Source of the DNA: Morella rubra | Lineage: Eukaryota > Streptophyta > Magnoliopsida > Fagales > Myricaceae | Reading direction: 5' to 3' | Length of the DNA stretch: 64,000 bases | Assembly: GCA_003952965.2 (NCBI GenBank) | Contig: CM025852.1 | Span: forward strand, 27,263,448 to 27,327,447 | Shown: positions 24,801 through 37,349 of the stretch, in pieces | Layout of the letters: each line of letters opens with the position of its first letter | Position numbering within the stretch: position 1 is the stretch's first letter | Notes under the pieces: model-generated | What the model was told of the DNA's origin: nothing | The model's database searches: none | Seen by the model: the letters and a program-made list of their open reading frames with translations, nothing else | Position numbers and translations under genes: made by a program

Positions 24801-25489
24801 CAACGCCCATCCAAACAAGGCATAAGAGAACTCATCATTCACCGAGGGCCCTTTGACTCTCTTAACTTCTGAGGGTTGCACTTAAGTATGCCATGTGCAT
24901 AACTTTTAAGTTATTGTCTTGGTGGATTGAATCTACAGGCTTTACTGCCTGTTGTTTCCATTGCTCGTGTGAGCAGAGTTGGTGTACCCTGCTGAAGTTC
25001 ATCTTTTAAAAGTTGAAATGAAAAATCTCAGCAAGTAAATGATTATTACACCAACACCCCAATCTCTCTCAATTCGACCTTTTCGTTTTCTATCTATATA
25101 TATATATAAATAAGGGAAAGTACTGAAGCTTGCTGTCAATTTTGCCAAGCAATCCACTACAAAAGCAAAATGGAGATCAACGTATAAAGAGTACCTTTTT
25201 AATGGAAAGCAGAAAACTTTCTGTGGGGCTGCTGATTGTTTAGATGAGGGGCGTGTCTTCACCTTCAAATTGGACTCTGATGTTGATTCGCTCACAAAAA
25301 CACAAAAAAGAAAAGAAAAGAAGTGGACTCTGATGTATGCAAGAACCTCCCTGTCATTTCCTTCTCCTTGCTCTTTTTTTTTTCTTTTTCTTTTTTCTCG
25401 AAGCTTGTAATTGCTCTTAGGTAGATGATCTGTATATATATTTTTTTACCTAATGAAAAAAAAAAAAAAAAAAAAAAAAGAGGAAGAAA

Positions 25490-27120
25490 GATGAAGTGGA
25501 TGGATTTCTGAGGAGAAAACAGGTTACGGCACCCAGAAAAGGTAAAGATACTGTTCCCCGTACCACCCCTGTTCCATTTCGAAGTTTGTGCACTAAACAG
25601 CAACGGAAAGGCAGAGTACAGGTAAGGAAAAAACAGGTGCCTTTCAATTTTTTACTTGAGATCATTGTAATTAGTGAGTGAATATGCTTCTCAGTCATTT
25701 CCCAACTTACCTGATCATATGATGTGCCAAAACAATCTACGATACTCGGTGGAATAGGTAACAAAGCAACCTTTTTCGTCCATTGCCATGACAGCGGCAT
25801 GCCCGTTTTTGTCTCCATCGTGTGGAATAAAACAGCGGTCCGCTGATCTGATTTTGTTGCATTGTTGCTGTAAAGGCATTGGGTACCACGCGTGTTTGGG
25901 TTCATGGCCTTTGATATTCGTACTTGTGTACCGGCGGAAGGAGTCAATGAGGAGCTCCAAAAAACGATACAGAACCGGCTTTTAGGAAGACGAATCGCAA
26001 CCCGCAGTAGGTGTAGGCATGTGCTACTTGGCGATCCTATATCATCCCCCATTTTCAGGAATCTTTGGAAAATTATATGGTTTGTACGTTTCAGGCGCTT
26101 AGGACAGCGAGCGAGAATCCTTCGTTTGTAAATAACGACAAAGACATTCAACAATGTAAGCCTGCATTGATTGCTACTGGCGATCTTTTGTTTTTTAAAA
26201 TCAATTTACTTGGCAGAAACCTACAACGCCTCTCCTGTGACTCATGGGCATACTAAAAAACAAAGAAATACAGAGAATTTGGGGAGGAGAAAGTCGACAA
26301 CCTCTCCTAGATCACACCAAAGTTCCCTCTTTTGCAGGGCAAATGGCAACATTCGGGACTAAAAAAAGGAAGAGGAAGAAGGAAAAAGAAAAGAGGGCGA
26401 CTCCACAGGCAGGAGCCGCAGCCAGGCCCAACTCACGAAGAAAAGGTAGAAAGGATATTGGTGGCCTGTTCATTGTGGACATTGTCCATTCACTCGATTG
26501 CACAGAACATAACCCTCGAATCAAAACTTGCCGCCTCACTATGCTACTTTCGGTCCAACCAGAGTTATAGAACGCTGCTCTCAGACAATTCACTTCGGCC
26601 ATGAGCGACACTTCCATGGTTCACAAACAAGTTTTGGACTTTCAACTTTCCAAATACTGTTTCCTCGATTGTTAAGGAAGAGACAGTGAGAATGAGACAT
26701 TGAAAGAATAATAAAGTGAAACATAGTACTCGTTGCCGTTTAACAGATTTCAAAATCAAAATCCACGATAACTTCATACGTGATACCTACTCCCACTTTC
26801 CTGCTCCGCACGGGAGACAGTAAAGATTTGGTCTACTAAGGTCTGTAAATTGTTAAGCGAGAAAGCCATTGGTGGAATGGACTCTTCTGAATCCAAACAA
26901 AGCAGATAAAGCACACGAGTAGTTGAAGAAAACGAAAAGCACTGCAGTTCTGAAAGCGTTTCACGACTGCAACGAGAGGTTTCATTATCTCTATGTTGCT
27001 CGGAAACTGCCCTGGGGCAATTTCCATTTTGCATGATGAGGTAACAAAAATTGCAACGGAGGTAACATCACGAATTTGAGTCCTCAAGCACAGCTTTGAA
27101 AAACACATCAATGAGTTCAA
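25490..27120 (-). other. Unassigned region with several minus-strand ORFs and possible splice sites
   Basis: Minus-strand frames at 25715-25960, 26312-26617, 26565-26777 and 26774-27034 are unusually long for this AT-rich neighbourhood. A strong donor (GATCAG/GTAAGTT) follows the frame ending near 25709. No domain could be recognised and no consistent exon chain was built. It could be a decayed or fast-evolving gene, a transposon relic or chance. Confidence 0.3.
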
Positions 27121-27495
27121 TCTTTGACTAACCGATACAATAAATTCAATATTGCCAAAGTTAAAAACATTCGTGGAGTATCCTTTCTATGTATAGCACC
27201 AAATCAAAGGCAGAATAGCACTATGGCAAAAATAACACAAGGTCAAGTTGTATTTTCTACCAGTTAGAGTGATGCCGATCCCCATGACTATAATCCTAGC
27301 ACATTAAGGCATCCAAATGCTAGATTGGAAGAACCAATCTTACTCTTGGCCCTCCCTTTGCTCATATTCACGTCCTGAAAACTTCCTACTATTCACATTT
27401 GTGATTCTTCAATGGGATATGCATGCCATATTTACATCCCATAGCCATGACCACAAGTGTTAATCTTCAAGCCTGATGTTTACACCTCGCAATTA

Positions 27496-30400
27496 TTATG
27501 AAATGCCTCCCAGAACTCTTTTTAAATCAGATTTTTGTTCTGATGTAAGCCTAGAAGGGTACTTGACGTCAAATTTAATTCTCAAATTTCCCTTCCTCCC
27601 AGGTTCTCTTGAGATTGGCATTCCCTCATTTGGGACAACAACCTCTGCTCCGGGTTTGACGATATCTGTCAGGGGGATCATGAGATTCCTTCCATCCAGG
27701 GTAGTCAGGTCAAGGGTCTTCCCTGTGAGGGACTCTAGCAGTGTTATCTCCTGGTTGACTACCAGATCATTCCCATCCCTCTTGTAAAGTGCATGCAGTT
27801 TCTCATCTACCACAAAAATGACATCTGCAGGAATGACACCAGGCTCCTGGTTACCCTTCTCAGGAAATGTGATCTTGGTGCCCTTCTTCCAACCAGGTTT
27901 TATCTCAATGGTCAATATCTCCTCCAGAGTCCGAAACTTACTGCAAGAGAATTGCTCATGCCATCAAGTGGAGCTAAAAGAGCTAAAAAAAAAAGGCAAA
28001 ACATTCACTCACAATTGACAGAACGAAAGCATACATTTACAAAAAATATTCAACGCTGACCAATGCCATATCATGCCAGTCATTGAAAAGTACATACATT
28101 AGTCTTTTTGAATTTAAATACAGACTATGAGTATCCATGTGCATTTTAAAAATGATCTGCAGATCTTTAAACTTGGACAGTGAAAGATGTAATTGTCCTA
28201 ACAGGAAAGAGCACGAGAATAAAATGTACCCAGACAACCTGACAGTAATGCTTTATGGCTTCAAAGGCCAAAGATAACCAGAAGAACACGGACACAGAAG
28301 AAATGAAAAACAACAAAGGTTCTAGTAAACTATGACAATACCTAATATTGTCAAAATTTGTCATCATAAAAGCATTATCCCTATTTAAAAAGAACTTCTT
28401 TACTATAACCTTCTTGACCACGTTTTTTTCTGTTCTTTTTATTTTTCCCCCGGCATTTCACATCGAAAGAAACCGTAGTGATAGTTATAGTACCAGGTTT
28501 ATCATTACCTAATTAGACCCTGAATTTGCTCTTTAGCGAGGTAATGCACATAGATGTAATGAAAGCAAGGGCCGTACGCCAATGATAGGATGACTTAAAA
28601 ACCTTATTCTGACCATCTTCTCCCCTTGGTAGTCTGTGATTTCCCTACCTTTTTAAAATTCTCTTTTATGATACACCACAAAGGAAACATATGACACAAG
28701 TCAATCTCATCAGCCTAAGCTTATAATGCGTTCCAATTAATGAGCTTTCCTCCTATTTATCTGACAAGGCAGACTAGTTTTCCCTCTTTTATTGATGCTG
28801 CTGCCTCTAAGGAAATGTGGAACACTTCTATCTAGTCCCCACTACAATATGTCAGGTAGGTGAATATACCCATAAAAACATAAGCATGAAAAACTACGGC
28901 TGAAATTCTTAATTACAACCACAAGAGCGAAGATGCTCCAAACATTTTACTTGACAGTTGATGTTAACAGCGAAATCCAGTCAGCTTTTGACTTCCCAAA
29001 CTGAATACCCACGACACACAATCATTTTTTAACAAGTATGAAGAATTCTTCAGACTATGTTGAGATTTTACACACAGAGTTTATCACTCTTCCTTCGCCA
29101 TGTATAAAGCAGCCTAGTACTCCTTGCAGCACAAACTGCTTAAACATAAAAATTAGTGGATTGCACCATGGGTACCCCCGAATCAAAGCTCATCCAGCTA
29201 AAGAGTGAACAATTTGAATCGGCTTTACTGACCCAACCTGCCCCCAAAACTCTTGAAGGCAGTTATTATAAAGAAATAAAATCACAGTCACAGGCTAGTC
29301 CAAGAGGGTAAGTGTTCCAGCTAACTCAACTGATCCACACCATTGCCAATGTCATTCCTGAAATTGCATGTTACTGTGAAAGTCACAAGACTTCCTAATA
29401 ATAATCATCACTCCCAGAGCTAATCTTTCCATCATCAGAAAAAGGGATCCAAATTCAAGCAAAGAAACTAAGTCTTTTGGCAGATCTGCAGAAGATTTTC
29501 TCCCACAGTCACACGCTAGGCCAAGAGGGTAAGTGTTCCGGCTAACTTGACTGATCCACACCATTGTCAATGTCATTCCTGAAATTGCACGTTACTGTGA
29601 AAGTCACAAGACTTCCTAAGAATAATCATCACTCCCAGGGCTAATCTTCTCACCATCAGTAATGGGATCCAAATTCAAGCCAAGAAACTAAGTCTTTTGG
29701 CAGATCTGCAGAAGATTTTCTCTCACTTCTTTATTCATTACCATTTAGCAAACCAACAAATTCAACCTCAAGCAAACCCTTGAAATCCCTTTCTTGGACT
29801 TCCCAAAGTAGGCTGGCTCCTAGAATGTTCAGGGCAAGCCCAGTTGTATAAATTAAGAGGCTTTCCCTACCACCTTTTTGGTACTATACTGAAACACTAA
29901 ATATATGCAAGAACTCTCCATTGGTAGATAGTTGAGAACACTTCCACAAGAAAACCAAGCAGCTATCTAAAGAAAGCTGAAATATCTAAAACAGAGTTCA
30001 ACGGTCGTCCCCAATGACATTGAAGATATTGATACTCAAGAATTTCAGGAATTGTGTAAAGTTAGCATCTAAAAAAGTGTAATGGCTAAAAACGTATGTC
30101 GAGTTCCAGTAATAAACCCTAACCAATGCAAGCGAACCATTATTTCGTCCCATTATATGTTAAGATCATTTCTAACAGAAGTAAAAGATTAACAACTGCG
30201 ATCGAAAGCCAAAAATGCAATGCTCAATAAACCTACACTATGCCCAAGTTAAGTACTTTGCCAAAAACAGAATTACACTTCCATGGCCATAACCTTTGCC
30301 AAACCTGTCGACTCACAACATAAAGTCGAACATGCCAAGCAATCAATCCCGAACCCACATCCAAAAATAAGCAATGCTGGAGACTAAAACAATAGTTTTT

Positions 30401-31262
30401 CAAATAGATCAATTTTAGTAGAGGCAACGTTTCACACTTTTAATACTGCACAAGTACAACCTCCACGTTATCTGTAACTTCAGCTCTAACAGAATTACGT
30501 GTATTTGGTTTCGAATACCAGAAGCACCTCGCAGCACTGGTTCCTAAGTATAAGCTTTTAACAAAGAAAATATCTACTTCACCGGGGAAAAGTCAATCGC
30601 AATGCCTAGTGCCTGATAGCAAAATAAAGCAAGAAAATTCAAGAACTTCATTGCAATATTGCATACCCAGTGGAGACGTAGACGTTCCTGGAGATCCTCA
30701 TCTTTTTCTTAGCACCTTTATAGAGCTCCTCCAAGCTACAGGGCAACACATTCTCCAGCGGCGCAGCCTTCTTAGACGAGCCGGTTCCCGACCCGCCACC
30801 CGTTGCCCTGAAGAACCCATCCCTACCAAACCCCCTCGCTCCTCCGCTACCACCGTCACTACTGGTACCATTGCTTTCCGATCCAAAAATCTCGGCGTAT
30901 ATGTCATCCGCGTCACGCGGATTGAAGTGGAACGAAGTCGGATGCTGGCGGTTGTTGTTGTAATAGTGCTGCTGGTAATTGTGGGCGAACCCGCCGGGGC
31001 GCGAGGAGGAGGAGGGCGGCGGCGGGAATTGACCTGACTTGAGGGCCTCCTCGCCGTAGAGATCGTAGATCTGGCGCTTCTGGGGGTCACTGAGAACATC
31101 GTAGGCTTCGGAGATTTGCTTGAACTTGGCCTCGGCGTCGCGGTTGTTCTCGGGATTCTTGTCCGGGTGCCAAATCATCGCCAGCCTCTTGTACGCCTTC
31201 TTCAAATCCTCCTCGCTTGCGTTCCTGTGCACTTTCAGAATGTTGTAGTAGTCCACGCCCAT
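27496..31262 (-). CDS. Type II DnaJ/HSP40 co-chaperone (DNAJB-like)
   Basis: Two exons, 31262-30667 and 27940-27496, join in frame to 346 codons plus stop. The junction reads ...YVSTG/KFRTLEE. The product stimulates HSP70 ATPase and delivers clients to it, probably in the cytosol or nucleus. The J domain opens the protein (MGVDYYNIL...) with HPD at residues 32-34. A Gly/Ser/Asn-rich linker follows (about 75-160) with no CxxCxGxG zinc repeats, hence type II. The C-terminal peptide-binding domain includes [32 protein letters not shown] and [17 protein letters not shown]. The frame is open further upstream, but the ATG at 31262 gives the conserved J-domain start. The intron is 2.7 kb and contains a tandem duplication. 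It is divergent from the RING gene 1.4 kb away. Confidence 0.95.
29283..29723. repeat. Two-copy tandem duplication, about 221-bp unit
   Basis: Copy 1 spans about 29283-29503 and copy 2 about 29504-29723. Both run from CACAGTCACA-GCTAG through AAGAGGGTAAGTGTTC to GCAGATCTGCAGAAGATTTTC, with few substitutions. They lie in the single DnaJ intron. Each copy carries GGGTAAGT, which resembles a donor site on the plus strand, opposite to the gene. Confidence 0.85.
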
Positions 31263-31499
31263 CTCTCCCACTCTCTCTCTCTCTTCCTCTTCGAATTTTT
31301 TTTTTCTTTCTGCGTCGGTGTTGGAACTTGGAGTGGAGGACGTCGCCGGAGAATGGGAAGAGGGCGAGGGAGGAGGCCGTTGGATGTGTAACGGAACGGG
31401 CCTACAACTGGGGATCCGACGGTTGTGAGAGCCGTTTGGTTTCTTCGACAAAGGAGGGAATTGTTTGAGGTGGGTCCCGGATCTGTATATATGACTCGG

Positions 31500-32548
31500 A
31501 TCAGCTTTTGCTCATCTATCCCATTCACACATCAACGTGCTGCAAACTACTACGGGGTTTGACAACTGGAGATGGTGCGTTTAGGCTAGATTTGGATTTT
31601 GGGCCATATATAGGGCATGGTATGGACTTTTGGGTAGAGAGAGGGACCTTCACACAGAGGACGTAACATCATCAATGTGCCTGTTTTCAAAATTTTATTA
31701 AAATTTCATGTTGGTGTTAAAAAATAGTTTGTATCGAGATTAGTGAATAAGTGATAAAAATAAAATTTTAAAGTATGTTCGATAAAAATAAAATTTTAAT
31801 AGAATTTTTGATAAAATTTTGAAAATAAATACATGTTTGCAAACTAAAATTTTTATAGGGTTATTTAAATATTTTGCACCAATTATGCACAATATTTTTT
31901 TAATTTTGACACATTTTACTTAATTAGTTCTAATTTACTTTAATTTGCACCCTTAATTAATTTATCTGTTATTATAAATAGAAAAATAAATCACATGCAG
32001 AACACTTGAGTGTATAGTATCTTAAAAATAAAAAAATGATATGTAAAGTGTCTGATCCCCCAAACCGCATGGATGCAAAGTGTAATCAATTATTTTTTAA
32101 TATCAGAGGTAAAATGAGTAAGGTGAGCCATGTACAGTGATTGAGATTTATGTTCGTTTTAAAGGACAACTAAACGGTAAACGGTAAGATGCAAATCGAA
32201 GGAACTTAGAACCATGTGAGTGAAATGTGTCAAATTGAAAGAACATGGTACAAAGTGTCAAACCTTCTAAATCAGGTGGGTATAAAGTGTAATTAATATA
32301 TTTTTATAATATTGTAAAATTAAGATGAAATATAGTTTTATTGGATTTTAAGAGAAATCAGTGAAAAGGTAGAATTTTTTTTATAATTATTGTAATACAA
32401 ATGATAATTTAACGGAGAAAGAAATTAATTATATTTTTAAAATCAAAATTTTTGGAATGGAGGGAAAACTAAAATTTTGATTATCAAAGATGGCCCATTA
32501 AGTCGGTGTTTGTGCGGTATTCCAATTAAAACACTTATATCGAACAGG

Positions 32549-32581
<33 letters not shown>

Positions 32582-32654
32582 GCTTCTTTTCAGCGTTTGA
32601 GTTCTCTTACGCCTTACGTACGTTGCTCAGAAAGGGGAACAAGGAAAGCAAAGC
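31500..32654. other. AT-rich divergent intergenic region with repeats
   Basis: This region lies between the DnaJ and RING starts and is transcribed outward on both sides. It includes repeated words of the type GTAAAGTGTC...GGATGCAAAGTGTAAT (about 32041-32095) and a related direct copy at about 32250-32305. It ends in a (TA)n microsatellite at about 32549-32578, close to the RING start. No gene is seen. Confidence 0.5.
32549..32578. repeat. (TA)n microsatellite upstream of RING gene
   Basis: An uninterrupted TA tract of about 14 units sits 75 bases before the ATG of the RING reading frame. It may act as, or overlap, its TATA region. The right-arm counterpart is at about 60886-60916. Confidence 0.8.
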
Positions 32655-33362
32655 ATGTCGTCCAACATCAACTTTTACGTGTTCAGGCACAGAGTGTGGC
32701 GCCAAAGCGGACCCATCAACGGCCTCTCGCAGTTGCACTCGGCCGATGAGATTCCAATTGAGTTTCGCGTGTCTAAGTCTCACGCGATGCTCCACTATAC
32801 CAGCACACGCGATGATCCAGTGTATTCTTCTCTGACGAAATTTCCCATCACATCACGAACCGTCTTGGTTCCCAAGCGAGTGGATCTGTTGCAAGATAAC
32901 GGTGTTCGTCTCCGCTCGATTCTCTCGGATTTGGGCATCAACGATGAAGAGCAATATGCGGTGTCACTAGTTATCTCACATAAGGCTGCTGCTGGATTTC
33001 CCGGGACCCCAGAGTCATCCATTGTTGTGGTCCTAATGCAAATGACGGTGAAAGTAGTGAACATTGATTTCGACACTCTCTACGAGCTACTGGAGATTGA
33101 TGAAGCGGGTGAGTACACGATGGTGGTAGAGGATGACGACGACGACCAGTCCGCAGTGGTGGATAGGATTACCATGGAGTCTATGGAAGTCGACGGGTTC
33201 TGGCCCATCGCGACGACTAAATCTTCCATAGAGGGATTGGAGAAGGTAACTCTTGCAGAAGGGTTGGGCCGACTGGGAGATCAGCGTGTGGTCTGTACGG
33301 AAGAGTTTGAGGCAGGGTTGGAAGTGATTCGCATGCGGTGCTCGCATGCCTGTCACGGAGAC

Positions 33363-33956
33363 TGTTAGAATTATATGTCTTCGATAACCAAATGATTAAT
33401 CCAGTCATGATATCTCATATAGAATATAGTTTGGTGGAAGGAATTAATTGTATGTAAAAGAGACATATTTGCAATAATCTCAAATTTCAGGGGTCAATTA
33501 CAATATGTTGATAGACTTGATTGTAATTAATAGAAGCCATAATTTTATTAGAAGAAGAGTTCTTCAGTTTAATCCTACGGCTGAATTTGAGATCCCTAAG
33601 GATCCTATGTCTTATGCTCTCTCTAAGGTTTCCCAAAACCTATAAATATAACTGTAATATTCAAGGGGTTGGTCATCAGAACCTATTAGAAAAATCCCTA
33701 AAAGAAGAGAGTTCTAAAAGAAGAGAGTGACATAAATCCCTTAGGAAACAAGACATTTGTGTTGCTATTTTTTTTGTTGCTATTTTATTCTGAATCGTTG
33801 GAGCTTTGGATTGGATCGTGAAGTGGGTTGAAACTTGTGGATTCCCGAATTACTATGTCAAGGTAAGTAATCGAATCCGCAATTGCAATTATAATCCTGA
33901 TTGATGTTTTGTTGAAAACATGTTTTTTATTTAGTTTAATTTTGCATAAACTATCA
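33363..33956 (+). repeat. 5' LTR of copia (594 bp)
   Basis: It begins TGTTAGAATTATATG and ends CATAAACTATCA. It differs from the 3' LTR at many positions and by an internal duplicated AAAAGAAGAGAG block (near 33700-33725). A TATAAATA box lies near 33650. Confidence 0.95.
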
Positions 33957-33957
33957 G

Positions 33958-33975
33958 TGGTATCAGAGCCAGGTT
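33958..33975 (+). promoter_or_regulatory. Copia primer-binding site (initiator tRNA-Met)
   Basis: TGGTATCAGAGCCAGG directly after the 5' LTR is complementary to the 3' end of initiator methionine tRNA, the usual copia primer. Confidence 0.9.
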
Positions 33976-34179
33976 CATATGATTGCAATTATTGGATTAT
34001 ATGGACCTTGCTAATTTTTGATTGAGAATCAAAAACCAAAACCCTTTCCTGTTACTGTTCACGCACTATAATGTATTTGCATAATTTTATTGTATGAAAA
34101 TTTTGATTTACTGTTCACATTTTTGTTCCATGAAATTAATTTTTATAATGAGTTATGAACAGTGTCACCGGAGATTGTG

Positions 34180-36300
34180 AAAGGGTCCTCAGTGATGACA
34201 TAGGCCGTGATAGTCACGCGTGGGAGGATAGGTGCCAAGATGAGGCGGCATTAGCACCCATGGGCACCCTTGACACGCCCACCGCGCGCGCAGCAAGAGC
34301 ACCACAACCATGCCATGGCATCAGCACGCGCGCGCGCAAGCTCAGCACCCCAGCAACCCTGACAAGGCATGGCGCTCCAGCAACACCCATGCCTGGCATA
34401 CCAGCCAGCTAGCCACAGACATGCCATGACAGCCCATGGCCTTGCCCACGGACTTGCCATGACATGGTGCCACAGCAAGTCCTTGGCCACCAGCAAGCCA
34501 AGCAAGCACAGCGGGCCAACAGACAAAGGAGTGCCACTAAACCAGATGGCCACCACCAGTGGCGGAGCACCACCACCCCTACCAGTGCTAAGTGGGGAAA
34601 GGAGGAGGAAGGGCCACTGAGTCGAAGGAGCACCACCACCCATGGAGGTGCAAGTAGCGGCGGTGGCGCCGTGGACGGCGGTGGACGACGGCAAGATCCA
34701 CGAGGTATCTTAGGGATTAATTTCCTTTCTTATTGAGATTGAATAAATCATATCTTCTAGATTTAGGGATCCTTTCCTAAACTCTAGAAGATTCCTTTCC
34801 TTTAAGTTTATGTTGTATTAGGCATGTAATATCAAATCTACTTGATTGAAGGGATTGATTCCTAAAGATCGGTGATTTGATTTAGATTTGATTTAATAAT
34901 GATTGTGATTTGATTTCATTAGGGTTTGTAAGCACCTAAGGATGTCTATATAAACACCTTAGGTGCATTAGAGTTAGTCATTCAGAATATTGAGAATAGT
35001 AGAGTTTTGGAGAGCCTGAGTGCTTTTGAGAGAGTTTTGGCCAAGCATAGGCATGTGTATGCTAAGTCGGTTTCAAGGCTAATAACCTTGTTACTTGGGA
35101 TTCATTCTAGGCTAATAACCTAGTTTGGGTACCCGTTCTTGGGCTAATTAACCCTTGATCGGGATTGTTCTTGTGTTCTTGTGGTTCTTGGGCTAACTAA
35201 CCCTTAACCACGTTCTTTGTTCTTCATAATAATATCTCGAGTGTTCTTCATTTGTGTGCTTAGATCCTATATTTCAGCTCGTGTGTTGCCAAGAACAGTT
35301 TAGGAAGATCGATTGGGGTGATCGTCTTTGAATTAATTGGCGGGAGTTGGCGTTGTTAAGGCGGCTTAGACCGGGGTCCCTAATAGATTGGCCGTGGGCC
35401 AGCGGCGCCTAGGGCATTAAGATGCCCTAGGTCAAATGCTTGGGCCTCAGATAAGGCAACAGTTACCCTACTCGGCCCAAGGCTCAACAGCCCAGCCCAA
35501 AACATTGGGCTGGGACAAAAAAAAATTTATGTATTGTGCTGGGTTCTAAACCCAGCCCAACCCATAGGCTGGCTAGGCTCGAAGCCCAGCCCAACGCTTG
35601 GGTCGGGCTGAGTTGTGAAACCAGCCCGCATGCCAAGCCGGACCGGTTTGACTTGTCAACGGTTGACCGACTCGGAAAATTTTTTTTTTTTTCTTCCAAT
35701 TTTGGGTGTTGAATAGGATTAATTATTGTAATTTTTCCTATGGTCTCTATTATCAATAAATATGAGTTTTACTTGATTAAAATTGGTTGAAGCCAAAATG
35801 GATAAGACCGATTTTAATTTTGTAAAATTTTCTTGTTTATCTCTTAGGAAGATAAGTGTCTACATCTCAGTGGAGTGTCTACTAAAATAGTGACATAAAC
35901 TCATAAGAATTTGGAACACACTTAGATAATGGAATGCACAAACCAACTAAACGCAAGTACTAAAATAGTATAAGATGTGTTTATTTAGGTAGGCCAAAAG
36001 AAAATCGAGAATCACAAATATTTTAAAATATTTTGCATATGATGTAAATTTTGATGAATAGTAGCTATTCGCCTTTGCAAGATATGTACAATGATTACCA
36101 AAATGGAATTGTTGTTGCATGTAAGGTAGAGGTTCTCGATACCCATTTAGGATGTCATAAATAAAAATGTTATATTTCTCATTGTTGCGATATATTTGAT
36201 ATATCTGTTTATTATTTGAATGGGTGGTACCATTAGTATTTCAAAAACCTGAATCTAATGGAAATATATATGTGAAATTGTTTTGCAGATTCAAAATGAT
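34180..36300 (+). other. Unusually long copia leader with GC-rich and LTR-like segments
   Basis: About 2.4 kb separates the primer site from gag. The first part (about 34200-34720) is very GC-rich with alternating CGCG runs and many CCATGGCA words, unlike the rest of the element. From about 34730 to 35370 it looks like a transcribed LTR or promoter (TATATAAACACC near 34950, repeated GGGCTAATTAACCC). From 35455 to 35640 it carries many CCCAGCCC/GGGCTGGG words in both orientations. These pieces are probably nested or captured sequence. No coding function is recognised. Confidence 0.5.
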
Positions 36301-36380
36301 TTTTAATCCTTTGGCTAGGATTTTGGATGACAATCGGTTGACATGACCGAATTATGTTGATTGGAAGAGAAATCTTATGA

Positions 36381-36972
36381 TTGTTCTCTCAGTCGATAAG
36401 ATCAGTTATGTTCTCACCTTCTGAGACACTTGAGCTTGCCTTGAACAATGCTACTGAGGAAGAAAAGACAGTCTTTATCAAGTGGCATGATGATGATATT
36501 ATGGCAAAGTGCTATATTATGGCCTCAATCTCAAATGTTTTGCAGAAAGATTGTGAGGGCATAACTATAGCTGCAGGCGCTATGTTGCATCTCCAAGAAA
36601 TGTTTGCAGAGCAGATTTGCTAGGCAGACTGCTATGAAGAATCTGATGTCCACCAAAATGGTGGAAGGGAGCCCAGTTCGGGAACATGTCTTGAAGATGA
36701 TTTCTTTCATCAATGAATTGGACAATTTGGGAGCTGAGATGGATCATGACACAAAAGTTGATGCCATTCTTTCATTTATGCATGATTCTTTTAATCAGTT
36801 TGTCCTTAATTACAATATGAACAAGATGAGTGTGACATTGTCAGAGCTGCTCAATATGTTGCAGTCAGCTCAAGATCTCATCAAGAAGGACAAACCTACT
36901 GTGATGGTCACAGAGAAATCTAATGCTTCTATGAAACTGAAACCCAAGTTTAAGAACTTCAAAAAAAAATAA
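36381..36972 (+). pseudogene. Copia gag (UBN2-type), frameshifted
   Basis: Two overlapping frames (36381-36623 and 36604-36972) together read a copia-type capsid: TLELALNNATEEEKTVFIKWHDDD, then LMSTKMVEGSPVREHVLKMISFINELDNLGAEMDHD and FNQFVLNYNMNKMSVTLSELLNMLQ. A frameshift near 36610 splits it. The zinc-knuckle region just downstream (near 37055, CFHC) is degraded. It would form the virus-like particle but is broken here. Confidence 0.85.
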
Positions 36973-37349
36973 TAAGGGGTATCAAGTAGCTAAGAATGTT
37001 CAAGTGAACAAGGAAACAAAGGAGGTGACAAAAACAAAGGCAAAGGAAATTGTTTCCATTGCAGGTAACTGGAAGAGAAACTGCCGAGTTTACTTAGTCT
37101 CTCAAACAGGGCAAACCTTCTGAAGGTATATCTGATATGCTTGTAATTGAATTGAATTTAATGGATGGTCCGTTTAATTCATAGTGTATGGATTATGGTT
37201 CTACATCTCAAATTTGCAATATGTTACATGGGTTCTAGGAGACCAAAAGGCTCTATGAAGAGGAGCTGATTCTTAAGACGAGGACGGGTGCAACTGTTGC
37301 AGCAATTGCAATCAGATTTTTTAGTTTAGAATTATCTAATAATAGAATT

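Larger units (their letters stand above)
17291..27480. other. Gene-poor AT-rich interval (no supported protein gene)
   Basis: About 10 kb without a recognisable coding gene. It holds foldback repeats, a G-box cluster, a three-copy degenerate repeat, and long A tracts at about 22090-22118 and 25455-25478. Open frames at 20131-20352, 22087-22458, 23012-23227, 24140-24421 and 25450-26154 match nothing I recognise. A stretch at 19430-19507 ends in a good donor (CAAAG/GTAGGT) and could be a 5' exon of an unseen transcript. That last point is speculative. Confidence 0.5.

Noticed and set aside
30648-31451. Upstream in-frame extension of DnaJ ([12 protein letters not shown]...)
   Set aside because: The conserved J domain starts at the internal Met (31262); the extension is low-complexity leader sequence.
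34155-34736. Several overlapping frames in the GC-rich copia leader
   Set aside because: High GC removes stop codons by chance; compositions are Ala/His/Pro-rich with no domain, and all six frames are open.
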